This document shows, in pieces, positions 12,768-26,102 of a DNA stretch of 64,000 bases (the stretch's first letter is position 1; each line of letters opens with the position of its first letter). Source of the DNA: Druceiella hillmani (lineage: Eukaryota; Arthropoda; Insecta; Lepidoptera; Hepialidae); NCBI GenBank assembly GCA_039881145.1, contig JAYKKI010000027.1:19107001-19171000 (forward strand), given 5' to 3'. The notes under the pieces were generated by a model. It searched no databases, was not told the origin of the DNA, and was given only the letters and a program-made list of their open reading frames with translations. A program made the translations under genes and the position numbers.

Positions 12768-13997
12768 ATTCAGCGGCACATCATTATTCGTACAGCCTGT
12801 AGGGTAATAGTACGGGAAGTACATAAGCGGAGGAATACACATAATAGCAAATGGAAGAGATAAAATTTATTTACAACTGCCTCTGAGCTCGCCAATAACT
12901 TCTGCGAACAAAATGCTGTGACGGATATTATCGGACTGTGGCTTAGGTGCCTTTTATGGCTTTTTTTATGAACGAAATGTTTTAATCTAAACATAAGTTC
13001 AAGTTTTCTTAAATCAACCTTCACTCGTCTTCAATCTTCAATCAAGCTTAAAATTAATGAAAGAGTTAATGCTTATTATTTTGTTACAAGTTCGTTAGAT
13101 AAACGGATGTCTCAAATGAGAACAAGCCCATTAGATAAACGGGCTTGTAATGTTCCGGCAAAATAAGATATACAAAATGATAAGCATCCGTGAAAGGCCT
13201 ACTTCGATAAAACTTAGTTAATATTCAAATAATATGCTATTCCGTCAAAGCAATAAATGAAAGAGTAACTTATAATTTGAATAAATTTACGTCTTTGCGC
13301 TTTACAGTTAAAAAGATATCAGGTATGAGAAATAGCCAGGCAATTCCATGAACAGCATTTTATAGTATAATGTACTTGCAGTTAAGATCTAAATAAACAA
13401 TTAACTTATATTGAAATATTCATATTATCATTCGTTTCATTTAAATTTTATGTGGCGATCAATATTATGATTATCAAAAAACACGCAACCGTGATTTTTA
13501 GCGCAATTTTATTGTTCTCCTGATGAGCCCTCATTTTAACAAATTAAGCACGTATTCATTCTTCTGTCTGTCGCAACCCCTTTTTCTTAGAAACCTTCAA
13601 CGTAGAAACTTGAAATTCGACGAAGCGATAAAACATGTTAACTCACATATAACACTCAAAAACATTCGTTCTAAAATATTAGAGGAAACAAATAAAATTC
13701 CTATTTTTTAACTCCATGTTTTTTGTGGGACATAAATTAGAAGTGAGAGTTATGAGGATTACAAAACAACTTTTATTCAGAGTTTTATGCAATAATAATT
13801 CTAAAGATATTGCTGAAATTGTCCTAAAAGAAATTTATCCCACCTTCCTCCAACTTCTCATATCTTTATTTCTGAAAAGGCTAAAGCCACAATTATGAAA
13901 AAGCGGCGTTACTAGATATTTACCTGAAATTGAAAAAAAACTAAAGTGAGAATTTAAAAACATTTTTGTCGTAACGGAAAGTAAAAACGGTCGTAAA
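12768..13997. other. AT-rich spacer, no gene supported
   Basis: Open stretches at 12770-13024 (-), 13523-13711 (+) and 13716-13898 (+) have no recognisable domain and no splice or start context that supports them. At 13086-13148 a short sequence occurs twice, the second copy forming an 8 bp stem (ACAAGCCC, 13122-13148). Confidence 0.5.
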
Positions 13998-14330
13998 GGA
14001 ATTTCTATTAAATGGATTAGCCAGGAAATCTGGTGAAAACTTTATGCTTGTAAGAATCGATAAATAAATAAGTTAAGATAACAACAATAATTACATATTT
14101 GATTGGACATGTAGGAAGCATTCATATATTTAATAAGTTGCGAAGTAGTCGGTCTTATCGACACTACTGTAACATCGTTTACAGGAATTTCTATGAAATG
14201 GATTACCCAGGAAATCTGGTGAAAACGTTATGCTTGTAAGAATAAATAAATTAATTAAATTTAATTTAAGATAATAACGGTTCATTGATATTTTAGGAAG
14301 CGTTCATATCTTAAATAAACTGCAAAGTTC
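13998..14330. repeat. Tandem duplication, about 1.8 units of 185 bp
   Basis: GGAATTTCTATTAAATGGAT at 13998 recurs with one change at 14183. Both are followed by a GGAAATCTGGTGAAAAC core and, further on, by a GTAGGAAGC / TTAGGAAGC segment. Confidence 0.88.
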
Positions 14331-15481
14331 TCATTTATTCAATTCACATATTTGAAGTACATGATGAATGAACTGTTACCATTTAAATATTAACCAATGA
14401 GACGATTTATTTTTAAATAACTGAAATCGAGTATTATAAGAATTTAACAAAAAAAAAATAATCGAACGTTCTCAAATTTGATTTACTCTCAAATTCAATT
14501 GTTTTCACAAGTGTCCAGTGTTTTTAAAACGACTATGAAAATATTGTGATTTTGTTTCCATTTTTTACATTTTTTTTTAAATTCATAGATAATCATTCTT
14601 TAAAATTTAAATATATTTCAAATAATTTTGATAACACATAAAATTTGTCAAGCAGGGGGAGCAAATGGATTTTTTTTGTTTTGTTCCTGTTTTGAGGGCA
14701 ATTTGTAATCGTCTTAATGTTCCCTAATCTCATAAATTACCTTTGCGCGTAGCAATTTTCATTTTTTTTTAAACTTCATCAAATTCCTTCAGCAAATTCC
14801 GAAATACATGCATGTCATCAATATTAAAACAAAGCGAAGGATTTCGAGAAAATTTCCTCACTGAAAAGCCATTAATATCCGTAAGGGTTGACAACGCTGG
14901 TAAATTCCACGGTAGGTTTTTACGTATTACCAAGTAAAAGTACATGAAATAACTAGGATTTTATACCGAAGATCTTATTTTAACTGACCCAGCACATCGT
15001 ATTTTAACTGACGAATTTGCAAAAAGTAAGTTAGGTCTGCATCGAATGGATGCCTCCATTTATTATTCCGAACCAAAGATAAGTTCTGTGCTAAGTTTCC
15101 CAAGTGTTTTATGTCCCAGTTTTATTATAAATCTAAGACATTTTATGACCCAATTGATCACTACAAAGAGCTTTATAAGCATAATCAACCGATCATTTCA
15201 AAACATTAGTAATATTTATAGGTTCATTCTTTCGCCAATGAGGAATAAAAAAATTGATGGGTAAAGAAATAAAATAAATCTGCTTAAATATCAATTCATA
15301 TTTACCCGATTGCAGAATCAGCTACCTTCTGCTCCAATTTGTGGCCCCTTAATTGATAAAAATACCAGTCAATAAATTTATTGATTGCTTGCCTATCGTA
15401 TAACCAACCTAAGTCACTTTCAAATGATTTTACGTGCATGATACGTGTATTTATATAACTAAATCATAAATTAATTTGAAC
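14331..15481. other. AT-rich spacer
   Basis: No recognisable gene or repeat. The open stretch at 15046-15264 (+) is judged to be chance. Confidence 0.5.
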
Positions 15482-15780
15482 AACTAAATTATATTAATTA
15501 TATTTGGCGTTAATTTTGTAAAAATTCATTGTCCACAATTAAATGAAACTACGTGATGTAGAATTATTTCTACTTTCTTTAATTTCTTTACCACGACCTA
15601 GGTTTCGTTGTATTAGAACATCTTCAGGTGGGATATTAGCAAAGAAAATTCTTTGATTCTTTGCTAATATCCCACCTAAAGATATTGTAATACATCGAAA
15701 CCTAGGTAGTGGTAAAGAAATTAAAGAAAGTAGAAATAATAGCACGTCACATAGTTTCATTTAATTGTGAACTAAATTAT
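15482..15780. mobile_element. Palindromic foldback element, copy 1, with 11 bp direct-repeat flanks
   Basis: The exact direct repeat AACTAAATTAT lies at 15482-15492 and 15770-15780 and bounds a 277 bp element. The element begins with an AT-rich head containing TATTTGGCGTTAATTTT (15501-15517). It continues as a nearly complete palindrome from 15534 to 15769 whose arms start CACAATTAAATGAAAC and run inward through CCACGACCTAGGTTTCG to a self-complementary centre around 15640-15655. Because both arms match, similar short open frames appear on both strands; they are not a gene. The single-copy head and variable-length direct repeats suggest insertion as a unit, perhaps by LINE machinery, but the mechanism is inferred. 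Confidence 0.87.
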
Positions 15781-18700
15781 GGTCAAGACTTCCATTAAAG
15801 TAATTAATGAGTATAAATTTAAATGGATCAATTAGATGGGCTTCTAAATTATTGCGTAGCCTATACGTTGTGTTTAGGTAAATAGCCAAAGAATATAAGT
15901 TTATCCATTTTCGCATTTTCTATAAAATTGATCTAATATGAATTTGCCATATATTAATTTGATACTAATATGTCAAACTACTTTAGATGCTTAATAGTTC
16001 TTTGAATTTAGCAGAATCACTAAACCTACATAATACTAATATAATCCTATATTTTAGTTCGACAAACATTTCTAATATTATATGATTAGGAAATGTAAGG
16101 CGTTCAGGACAACTTTAAGGTCATGCTCGATGTAAAGATCAATCATCGGCCTCGATTTATGATCAGACATTATACATTTATCATATTAATCTAGATCAAG
16201 TAATAAATGTTCTGAGTTATCTAACATCGATAAATCTTCCCGCTTTGACACAACATTCGTCATCGAAGCTTTCTTAATAAATTGAATTGAGAACATTTTT
16301 AGTGTTGAAATACTTCATATATATATAAATTATTTCAATACTAATATTAATACTTATTTATCAGAACATTAGTGACAATTTATTCCCTAATCATTCATGT
16401 TCATAACTAACAAAATCTTTGATGAACAAGTCTAAATAATAAATAATTTGATCTGTTACATTTGCCATATAATTTATCAGAAAAGTTTCTATTTTTTTAT
16501 TACTATCGAATGCACACCTATTATTAAAAACTTTCTTTTATATAATTTTGTTTACTTTACTCCTTTTATTACTAATATCTCACCTTAATAATTTCTGTAC
16601 GAGTGTAATTAATACAGTGATTATTTCCACTTATCTCGTGCAATCCAATTACCAGATGCGATGGCGAGCTGCACTTCTCCCCATGCTAAGCGCAATGATC
16701 GGCCTTAAACAAATAACTTCAGTCGTAAATATATATCATCCTAATCTACTATCATTATCGATTTTAGATTAATTTTGTAATTACCTTCGTTTCCAAAAAT
16801 GAATCTAAACTATAGTCTGCATCGTATACTTATGCTCAAGAAAACATATCCATGAAACTTTAGTAACATGTCAACAACTATTCATTGAATTTGCGTCATT
16901 AAAGTTGCATCAATTATCGTGACAAAAACTTAGCTCTTACAAAAAATTCCAATTCTATGGACGATCCTTTTGATTTATTAATATCACATGGAATAGTACT
17001 ATCTATATTGACATTATCGTTTTATGATATTATGTATACCAGTCAATCATAGGAGGTAGTTTTGTGCTTTATTGTTCACTTCATTAGTAAGCATTTAAAT
17101 GCAGCTTATCATCACTTTTAGCACGTACGCGTCTTGATTTGGATATTAGTACTATACAGTATCAGGTCTAATAGCCAAATATAGGTCAAAAATGAGTTCT
17201 AAGTAACTTTCCTGGTCGCATCTTCAGGTTAATTTTGAGGGAATAAAATATTATATTGTCTTAGGAACTATGTGTGGAACTAGCTGAAATTTTTTTTCTA
17301 ATATACTAACAGCGTTCAATCCTAACGTACTAAAAAATTAAGTGAATAAAAACTTGTTATTAAAATTACATTGAAATCAGATTGTTTTATTAATACAAAA
17401 TTAACTAATCATCGAGAGATTTATCAACCATCGACATTCTGGTAGTTAACTGAGAAATTATGAGCATTGGAATACGAAACTCAAATACTTTAACTAACAA
17501 AGCAACATTTAGTTCTATTGAAATCCGCAGACGCGAGCAGATGACTGTAGCCGAACTGTTTGCAAACTCAATGAACAACCGGAAATTGAATTTGAAACTG
17601 ACCGAATTCAGTTGAATTAATGATCTGCGCTAGGTGCACGAGTGAAACTGGAATATAACTGAAACCAGGCAAATATTATTAGTCTCGTGGTATAAATTAA
17701 CAATATTCTCTCTATATTACTACACAATAACGTTTGTTTATGAATATATTCCAGTTGCAATCTGGCCAATTTCCTACTTATTTTATTTTAATACAGACAA
17801 CTGTTATTTTCTCGTTGTTTCATCGTTGTTGGTTTGTTTAAAATGAATTAAATTTTTTAATATTACTTCTTTATCTTCATAATCACACTTTTCTAGGCGT
17901 AATTTTCATAACATTAAAATGTTTTCAAATATTATCGTATGCTTACGACAATATTACGTGTCACAAATAAGTGCTACTTAGCAGTTAACAGTTGCATAAA
18001 AATAAACTCTTTTACTGTTCTTATATACATAAAATACATAAAATGTAAGTACTGCCTATTACAGTATCGCAGCTATATTAAAGACATCCGCGAGGCACCC
18101 AAATAGCGATGAAACAAACAATTTATGTGACGCTCGGCGCCATTTCGCTACATTACGTTTTGAGACGCGACGCTCGTTTGCTACTTTTTATTTCCACTGA
18201 AATGAAAAACAATGAGGATCTAATGTTACGTGAGAAACATTTGTTAAATGCTAATAATTATTTGTAAAGATACAACGCAAGGATATATTTAAAAACATTA
18301 ATTTGTTCTTTAAGAATTGTATCTTCGTACTAAGTATAATATTTTGAAATAATGAAATGTATTATTATCACTTTTTCAAAGGAACGAAAGCTCTTATTTT
18401 TATGTTTTAGTTTCGAACATCTCTCACATACTATTTGAATGTGATCATTTTAGTTGACAGTTTACAAATTTTCAGACCTAGTAATACTTTTACTATTCCA
18501 GAAATGTAGTATCTCAGCGGAGTATTAATGCTTACGTATTATAATATAATTAAGATAGTTTCAAGATACTATGAATAATGAACCTTGTGTTTATTAGGTT
18601 CGTGCTATGAACGTAACTTCGCTGAATATAAATAATATTCAACAAAGATTGTTTGTTCTTTAATACCTATCACGAAAATGATGTAATATATTTAATAGCT

Positions 18701-19158
18701 TTTAATTTAAAAATAGAGGCAATTATGATGTTAAAAATGGCTGCAAAGATTAATTACCAGTTTCTAACAGTGACGTATAAAAAATGTATATATGTAAATA
18801 TATATATACTTCACCGAATAAAATGTCGTAATAGCTGTTTAATATTAGAAAATATTATAGTTATTGCTTACCAAGAACTACCTTTGGATGATATTTATAA
18901 AAAGATCTTGTGCAGTTTCAATATTTTACCACAGAAACAAATTGAGGTAAATCCTAACACTAAATCGTAATCTGCAGAGTGATCAATGTTTAAAATTTAA
19001 CGTTTTTCAAAAAAACCCAAGGTCAATATTTAGTTGCATATTAACTACACCGATATCAAGTAGAGTGCACCAAACAGCTTGCGGTTTAACTCAAGATGAT
19101 ATTCAATGTTATGCTACAATCGAGGGCCCTCTAATGTTGAGTACCAATACAATGAAAG
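15781..19158. other. Spacer, no gene supported
   Basis: AT-rich. Patches of higher complexity lie at 16650-16710, 17520-17650 and 18060-18190 and may be conserved noncoding DNA. The open stretch at 18653-18970 has no domain, lacks an ATG at its beginning and has AT-driven codon use. Confidence 0.5.
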
Positions 19159-19206
19159 GAGTACCTTCAATTTGATGTAGAGGTCTAGATTAAATTGAAG
19201 ATACTC
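19159..19206. repeat. Short imperfect hairpin
   Basis: 15 bp arms with one mismatch (GAGTACCTTCAATTT at 19159-19173 against 19192-19206) around an 18 nt loop. Confidence 0.8.
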
Positions 19207-20420
19207 TCAATGTGGGTATCAATTGATTTATAACCGATTAGTGTCATGTGATAAAGTTGGCCAATATATGTTTCAAAAGCTACGATTTGTATTAAATAAT
19301 GCAAACGACTCCAGATACCGAAGTTTGGTACATGATTTTGTATCTTGAAGCAACTCTATACATTTAATTAGTTTGTTATAATAAATTTATAGTTTATAAA
19401 TTATTATCTGCGGCATTGTCCAGGTAAATTTCATTGAACCAAATCCGAATTAAAGGTAGTAATTGCGCATTCAAATAACCTCTGGTTTATCCATTACTTA
19501 AATTAATTTCGCATGTCAAGAATTTTGCCACAAAATGTTTAAAAAATCTTTACTTAAAGGGACACATAAGCCACGGACTAAATCGTTTGAGTCATATATT
19601 GAAGAAGTCGTAAAACTTAAGGTTCGTTCATACCTTTTCTTTCATTACACCTTTAATACCTTTAAACTTTAACTTCTCTAACATAAATAATCATATCTAA
19701 GGTAATTAAGTAACTCAATATAGAACTTGTCAAATAAAAGTCTGATCGAGTGACACTTTATTGAATTTATTTCTAAATTTAATATTAAACTCCAAATCTC
19801 ATTTATAAATGTAATGTTTGTACCATTCTAAAGTTTTATATTTTACTATAATTTTATTTCTTTAATTTAAACCATGGAGCAACGAACAACAGTCTACGCC
19901 GTGTTACTGATAGAGACGCCTTCAATAAAACATACTACGGAAACCTAAGGACTATTTTGAGAAGGAGAGGGGAAGACAGTGGGTGACGGAAAGATTAATA
20001 ATTTGTTTCGCTCTCAATCGTTCCATTTGTATATGCGAGAAAGAGACATGTATTGCATACTCCAATGTAGACTAGAATTATTTATACTGGAAATAGTGCT
20101 AAATAATTATATTTCATTGAAATAATATTTCATTGAAATTTAACTGCCATAGTGCTGTGTAGTTTATCGATGCAGCCTAATATTATGATATTAACGCAGC
20201 AATTTGTTTTTTGGGAAAGATAACTTTTTTAATTCGTAAAGTAATTGCACATTAGATTTGTCTTACATATTTACATTCTTAATTCAGAAGTAATTAATTA
20301 TCAAATATAGCAATCAATTGGGTGTTGCGTCCGTATTAGTACATTTATTAAATTTACTTAATTTATTTCATTATATTTGGTATAAACATACATTAAAAGA
20401 ACGTATTATGTAGTATGCTT
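19207..20420. other. AT-rich spacer
   Basis: No recognisable gene or repeat family. Confidence 0.5.
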
Positions 20421-20459
20421 AATTAATGCGAGATAAATTAATTTTATCTCGCATTAATT
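20421..20459. repeat. Short perfect hairpin
   Basis: Perfect 17 bp arms (AATTAATGCGAGATAAA and its reverse complement) with a 5 nt loop. The flanking base pair does not match. Confidence 0.92.
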
Positions 20460-22480
20460 TTCTTCTTAAGCTTATTGTTATTATAGTTAAATTTCTTAAT
20501 TATATGGTACGATAATTTTGAAAATTAAGGCGGTGTTAACATGAAGTATCAGAGACATAGCCAAGCACTTTGGATATATATGCCAAAATAAAAAATTAAA
20601 TCTTAAATCCGCATACACAGGTATATTATTTTCTTATGATCCAAATGTTCAATGGGTAAACAATTACTCTCGATAAATATATACATTTTTATGTAATTAA
20701 AATCATTTTCATCCTTTTTTACTTTAAATATACAATTACGTACCACTAATTTAATAAGCATATAATTAGAAATTATAATAATAACTATAAAATGAAAGAA
20801 GAATTTAGAATAATTATCACCGGTATTTAAATTTCTATCTAAACATTTACAATAACGGCACATTCAAACAAATTAGGAGCCATGTTTTTTTTTAAAATAC
20901 GTCCTTTTTATGTATGTTCATTTAAAAATATAAAATTCGCACTTCCGCTATACTAAATTTGCTCTTGAAGTGATTACTGTACTGTTTGATAAAATAATAA
21001 TGCCATTTGATGTGTGAAAATCGAAGTACTAGAATAAATTTATTTAGCGCGACACTTCTTTTTATACTAACAGAATAGAGAGGTGAATATTAAGAGTGCA
21101 ATATTGAAAAAAATAAGAAACATTTGTAGCCTGTTGGTCATGGCCCTTGTGAGCTCATAAATGGACTTGCACCTTATTCTTTCCATTCTCAATCGCCGTG
21201 CCGAGTAGACGTGCCGGAGGTCCATATCTGCGTGCTTCGCGACTTGATAGCGACTTGTTACTTAGGGCAATCACTCACAGGCAGGTTATATAAATCGCGT
21301 GTCGACGCTTGATTCCTGTTATTGGAATAGATTTTATTGTGTAATTGTTAGATACGCGTGTAAAGCCATATATTAATTTTAGGACGATTTCTTGTTATTT
21401 TATTGCCGGCCGGTGTAGATATGTATGTGCAGTACTATCTCTGTCATTAAAAATATACCTTATTTATCATTATCATCACATTCAATAAATCTCCCCAGAA
21501 TATAATTATGCAGACTCACGCAGATTGGTATTAATTTACGACAAAAATAAAATTAGCAGTAAAAGTATCTATACCGTTATAAAGACGTTGTAGGCTCGTC
21601 CCTGGTGGTGTATTGATGCCTGAGGAAAAAGAATTTCTATAAAGTCATATTATAACAAATTAAAAACAATGCTAACTAAAAAAATAATCCTCGTTTACCT
21701 TTCTTATTCGTATCACTACAGTTTTTAAACAATTTGGCCGCACAATGTCCCATATCGCTTTATATCATAATTTCGAGCGACAACGTTCTACGCCACGGTC
21801 AAATGACAAATCAGCATTCAACAAAAGTATCTCTTTTGCTGCCCACCATAAATATAGCTTTGGCTCTCTATTGAAAAGGAAGGTTCGTAGTTCCATGATT
21901 TAAATTTAATTTCTTTCCATTTTAAGATTCCATAGCAAAATGATAAAAACAGAAACTTTATAATTAAATTTACATTCCCATCCGTCTATTTATATATCAT
22001 AACATTACAGCTCTTTCACATTAAGACTTTCGAGTCTTTCACATTAAGTTTCGAGACTCTCGGGTGTGACGAAATTTTATTAGAAAACGAAGAAAAGAGG
22101 AAAAATATTTTTAATTTTTTTTAATATATTGAACTTAAGGATAATAATGGAGGCCTACCAATTAGGGTATAATTAGAGAAGTCTTCATAAATTTAAATAT
22201 AAATTTTAAAAAATTTATTCTTCATTATTTAGCACATAAAAAGAAAATAATGATATTAAAAACGAATTAAAGGATATTGCAAGCTATTTTTAAAGTAATA
22301 CCAAAGAGTATTATTTTTAAACAAACAAGTTGTTTAAAAAATTACCTTGGGATACAAAAATAACTGAAGAGGTCGTGTATTAAAACAGTCACAAGATTAC
22401 ATGAATAAAATTATAGTAATTGACAAAATATTATATATTGTACGTACTTATGTAATTTGTGCCGATTTGGAAAGGGTTTG
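20460..22480. other. AT-rich spacer
   Basis: No gene is supported; the open stretch at 20603-20863 (-) looks like chance. 21130-21310 is less AT-rich and non-repetitive. At 22014-22057 a short tandem duplication of TCTTTCACATTAAG is present. Confidence 0.5.
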
Positions 22481-22562
22481 ACCAGATATTTTAAAATTAA
22501 ATTAAATTTTCACCGAGTTACGTTGAATTAATTTAATTTATTTAATTTAATTTAATTAATTT
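22481..22562. repeat. AATTTAATTT low-complexity tract with inverted symmetry
   Basis: Runs of AAATTAAATTAAATTT on the left and TTAATTTAATTTAATTAATT on the right flank a central CACCGAGTTACG. The two sides can pair, and the tract is dense in TAATT words that homeodomain proteins bind. It is probably simple-sequence DNA. Confidence 0.7.
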
Positions 22563-25020
22563 CGACGTATTCAATTATCACATTATTAGCTTAATGAGAA
22601 GCATAGCTCTAATTTTAGCAAATAGGCTTTAAGTTAGTTTGTGTAAATGAGCAAATAGTGCATCAGACTTCTATTGCCAGAATCTGCCTCAACACATTGC
22701 AACATACTACGAACTTGTAATCCTCATTTCTTATATCAAAAAGATTTAAATAAGAAAAGTAAAAAATATATTAAATTCTTATTAATATTGAATAAATATA
22801 TTGGTAAAAATTTAAGCTAAAATAAAGAAATGATTTGAAAACAAAAATTATGTCACTTTGAATAGAAAATAATCCAAATATGTAATTTTAAAAGTTAAAG
22901 ATTCCCTATTAATTAAATATAAACTCGTATTTTTTTACATAAAATTATTTACGTAATATTATATGGTAAACAAAATGAAAAAAATCACAAAGATATTTTA
23001 GAAACAAGAACTCAGGTCGCATGATTGGAATACATATCTTAAGGAGCGATAATTATCTAACTATTTATTTCTATATACACCCCATAAAACGAAGCAATTT
23101 ATAATTGAGTTTCATGCTCCTTTTTTGCATCTTTTTTCGCTAATGGGTACTTCGCCAACCTCAAAAATACATTCACATGTACAATACCAAACTCACATAC
23201 AATAGTTTCCATTTAAGTCTATAATGTAGTAATTAAAGTTTAATAATGATTATTAACTCCAGGTACAGTGTATGTACGTTATTCCTTAACTATCCTCTGT
23301 TAACTTTTCTGTAAACCAGATCCCTCCAACGCACTAAAGATCCGTAACGTCCACTACGGTACATATCCAATTCTACCTAGAGACATGCCTCAACGATCTC
23401 GTTTTTATTTTTTCCGTTGTTTTTTTTTTATTTGTGAATCTTTGTTTACATAGCCACAAAATTATTCTTGTCAATAAAAGTTTTTTTTTCTCTTGCTACC
23501 GAATTACGCCACCACTAAAGCCAGGCGACGACGGGGTTTAAAAAATTGTTAAAGTCAGTGAACAAGACCAAATTTTATTATCTTAAATACCCTCGTTGAC
23601 TTTGAATTATTCTTTTCTAACTCAAAGTTAAAGTCATTAAAAGGCAATCGTCGAAGCGGGCGGAAGCTGCGTCGGAGTTCCGATGTAGGTGGGAGAAAGA
23701 CCTACTTGGCGAGACAGGTTAAAGAATCGTTTTAAACTTCCTAAAAGTTAAGGAGGTAACTTTATCGATAAACATGCATCGTCGATATCTATACAGGGTA
23801 CGATCTGTCTAAAGTGGTGTAGATTATGCAAGCTACGTATCTTATTTAAAAAAACCTGGTCATTATTACATTAAAACCTAGTTATTACCAATTATTAATT
23901 TCTTTATAACTTCCGATTCATCATGTTTATGTGAAAGCAATAAAGTACACAAAATCAACATACCACCTAGGAATTTTAAAGAATCGAAGATATATAACTA
24001 AATCATAGATGCACGTTTAACGCTTCAACGGATAATGACCAGTTCACTACGCGTTCACACGACCCGTTTTTGACGAATTATAACTACTCATGATTCGTCA
24101 AAAACTAATATCATGTTCACATTGTATGAAAGGTGCATTTTTTATATTTCCTTTGAGTAAGATAGATGCGAATATTCTCATGATTTTGTTTTGGTATCAC
24201 CATTCTCATCAAAAGAAAACCAGAAGATACTGAGTGCATCCACTTGTGAGACAATGACCTGGTGTAGGAAATTTTTGAAGGTTAATATTAATAGCAAGAC
24301 GAATCAAAATGTTTCGACCGTTTTAGATTTTGTAAACTTTGTTTTTATAAATATCCAGAAACTTATCATATAGCCCTTGTCTCCGTTTTACTGAATCTTT
24401 GTTCTACTAAACTAATTAATATTTCTCTATCTTTTTCAAAGTTCTTTACTTACCAGTTTTTTTTTCCAATAGAATTTGATACATTGAGATCCCATTGTGC
24501 ATCCTGTCTCTGCTGCACAAAAGATCAATTTCTAGAAGATAAAAACTCGTTTATATATCTCTGTATGTTCTCAACGACAGATCTGTCTTTTTCCGCAATC
24601 ATAATTTTTTGACAAGAAAAATATCCGATACGAACCGATTATCATCTTCCAAAAACTCATTCTTGAGTCATTTAAAAAAGAATCATATAAATCCTGGAAA
24701 AAATATAAACGGGTTGTAAATCCAATAATTTTTTATTCCCGCCATATAATTTCCCAAATTATCGCAATAAAAATGTTTCTCAGTGTATCAGGTAATAATA
24801 ATGCAGCATCTCATATAATCACTTCATAAATACTCTGCTTCGGTGTTTCACTTCTGATAATAACCCTTCTCTTAATTGTAGTACTCAACATCTACAATAT
24901 TCTATAATATTCTGTCGTTATATACAAATTAAACGATAGGTTTCTCACCAGCGCTGATTATCCTACTAAGTTTTACTTGCTGGTAAAACATTCGATATAT
25001 GTAGATATACGCTTAACGAC
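22563..25020. other. AT-rich spacer with one GC-richer patch
   Basis: 23640-23720 is GC-richer and non-repetitive. The rest is AT-rich with stops in all frames. 24191-24900 looks slightly more complex than its surroundings and could be an eroded transposon, but I cannot name a family. It contains the hairpin at 24067-24104. Confidence 0.45.
24067..24104. repeat. Short perfect hairpin
   Basis: Perfect 12 bp arms (TTTTTGACGAAT and its reverse complement) with a 14 nt loop. Confidence 0.85.
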
Positions 25021-25315
25021 CGATTTTTTACTCAGGGCCCATCCCTATCAGCGTCCATAGTACCCGCCAACGACACATCCGAGGGTAAACTTTTGCCGGA
25101 GCGCGCAGCTGTCGTCGAGCCGCAGACAAGTTGGCGGTCGGACGCCGGACACGATGGAGTTGCCGCGTTTTTGTCGCAACTTCCGGCGCATATACATCCC
25201 CGCATAATGGTCGGGGCTCGTTCCGGGATTTAATTTGGTTCGCGCTCACGGCGGTCTTCCTGATCTTTTTTCGCGTTGTTAATTTTTACAGACCGCCGCG
25301 TGGGACATGACGGAA
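25020..25315. promoter_or_regulatory. GC-rich island; candidate regulatory element or exon
   Basis: An abrupt GC-rich block, with many CpG words, in AT-rich DNA. It begins after CGATTTTTTACTCAG, a fair splice-acceptor shape. From 25036 the plus strand stays open for 65 codons up to a TAA at 25231-25233, but the translation has no recognised domain and the minus strand is also open. No donor is needed if it were a terminal exon. No AATAAA is evident just downstream. I favour a conserved noncoding element but cannot exclude an alternative exon. Confidence 0.35.
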
Positions 25316-25689
25316 TCTTTCGTAATTTTTTTTTTTCTTACCTGTTGGAGTTTTTAAATGATGACTATGTTTTATATTTTATATCGACATGCACATCAAT
25401 TTCGTTTAAAGAGATGGCCTCTTATAATGAGATAATAAGAATAATGAAATTCTGAAGAAAGGTATGTGCAGTAGTGCACGTGTATGTATATATCAATATA
25501 TATGTACGTAAATAGGTTTTAAAGTTCGTGCTGTCATGGGACGCCTGGAAGATGTGAAATATCTAAATTTTATAAATATTCACCAGACTCAAATAAACCC
25601 GTTAAAAAGTAAATACTGGCAAAAATATTTTATACTTTAAAAATAATTTTACTTAAAATTATAAATTTAGCCATGTATATTAAAAATTT

Positions 25690-25800
25690 CAAGAACTACA
25701 ACAGCTCGTTGCTCTGAAGTTATAATTTTCACCTAGGGCGCGAGATGTCTCGGGTTCAAATCTTGGACGAACCCAACTATATTTATGTAACTCTTTTAAC
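25690..25800 (+). repeat. tRNA-like (SINE) fragment
   Basis: GGGTTCAAATCTTGGACGAA near 25752-25771 resembles the B box of an RNA polymerase III internal promoter, preceded at about tRNA spacing by GCTCGTTGCTCTGAAGTT. It does not fold into a good tRNA by eye, so a SINE remnant is more likely than a tRNA gene. Confidence 0.45.
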
Positions 25801-25924
25801 ATTGTAATATTTTAAAACCGTTTAATGCAATACACCGACATAAATGAACTGGTCGAATCGGAAACAGCCGACAAGACGCGAAGTTGGTCGAATGGCAGAC
25901 AAGACGCCAAGCTCGCCGAATATA

Positions 25925-26102
25925 GTTCACAATTAAATGAAACTACGTGATGTAGTATTATTTCTACTTTCTTTAAGTTCTTTACCACGACCTAGGTTTC
26001 GTTGTATTACATCTTTGGGAAGCCCACCTGAAGATGTTGTAATACAACGAAACCTAGGTCGTGATAAAGAATTTAAAGAAACTAGAAATAATACATCACG
26101 TA
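25925..26102. mobile_element. Palindromic foldback element, copy 2, truncated
   Basis: Same arms as copies 1 and 3. The intact end GTTCACAATTAAATGAAACT is at the left and the CCACGACCTAGGTTTCG core is present in both arms, but the right arm stops at about CATCACGTA (26102). The centre is much shorter than in the other copies. The AT-rich head with TATTTGGCG is missing and no direct-repeat flank was found. Since the intact end corresponds to the right end of copies 1 and 3, this copy is probably inverted relative to them. Confidence 0.88.

Noticed and set aside
13523..13898. Two adjacent open frames on the plus strand
   Set aside because: No recognisable domain, no splice signals joining them and AT-rich codon use. 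They may be chance or a very old element.
18653..18970. Longest repeat-free open stretch outside the CA-rich region (105 codons, plus strand)
   Set aside because: It begins at a TTG rather than an ATG, has AT-driven codon use (Ile, Asn, Lys, Tyr), no domain and no splice context. A frame of this length is expected by chance in 64 kb.
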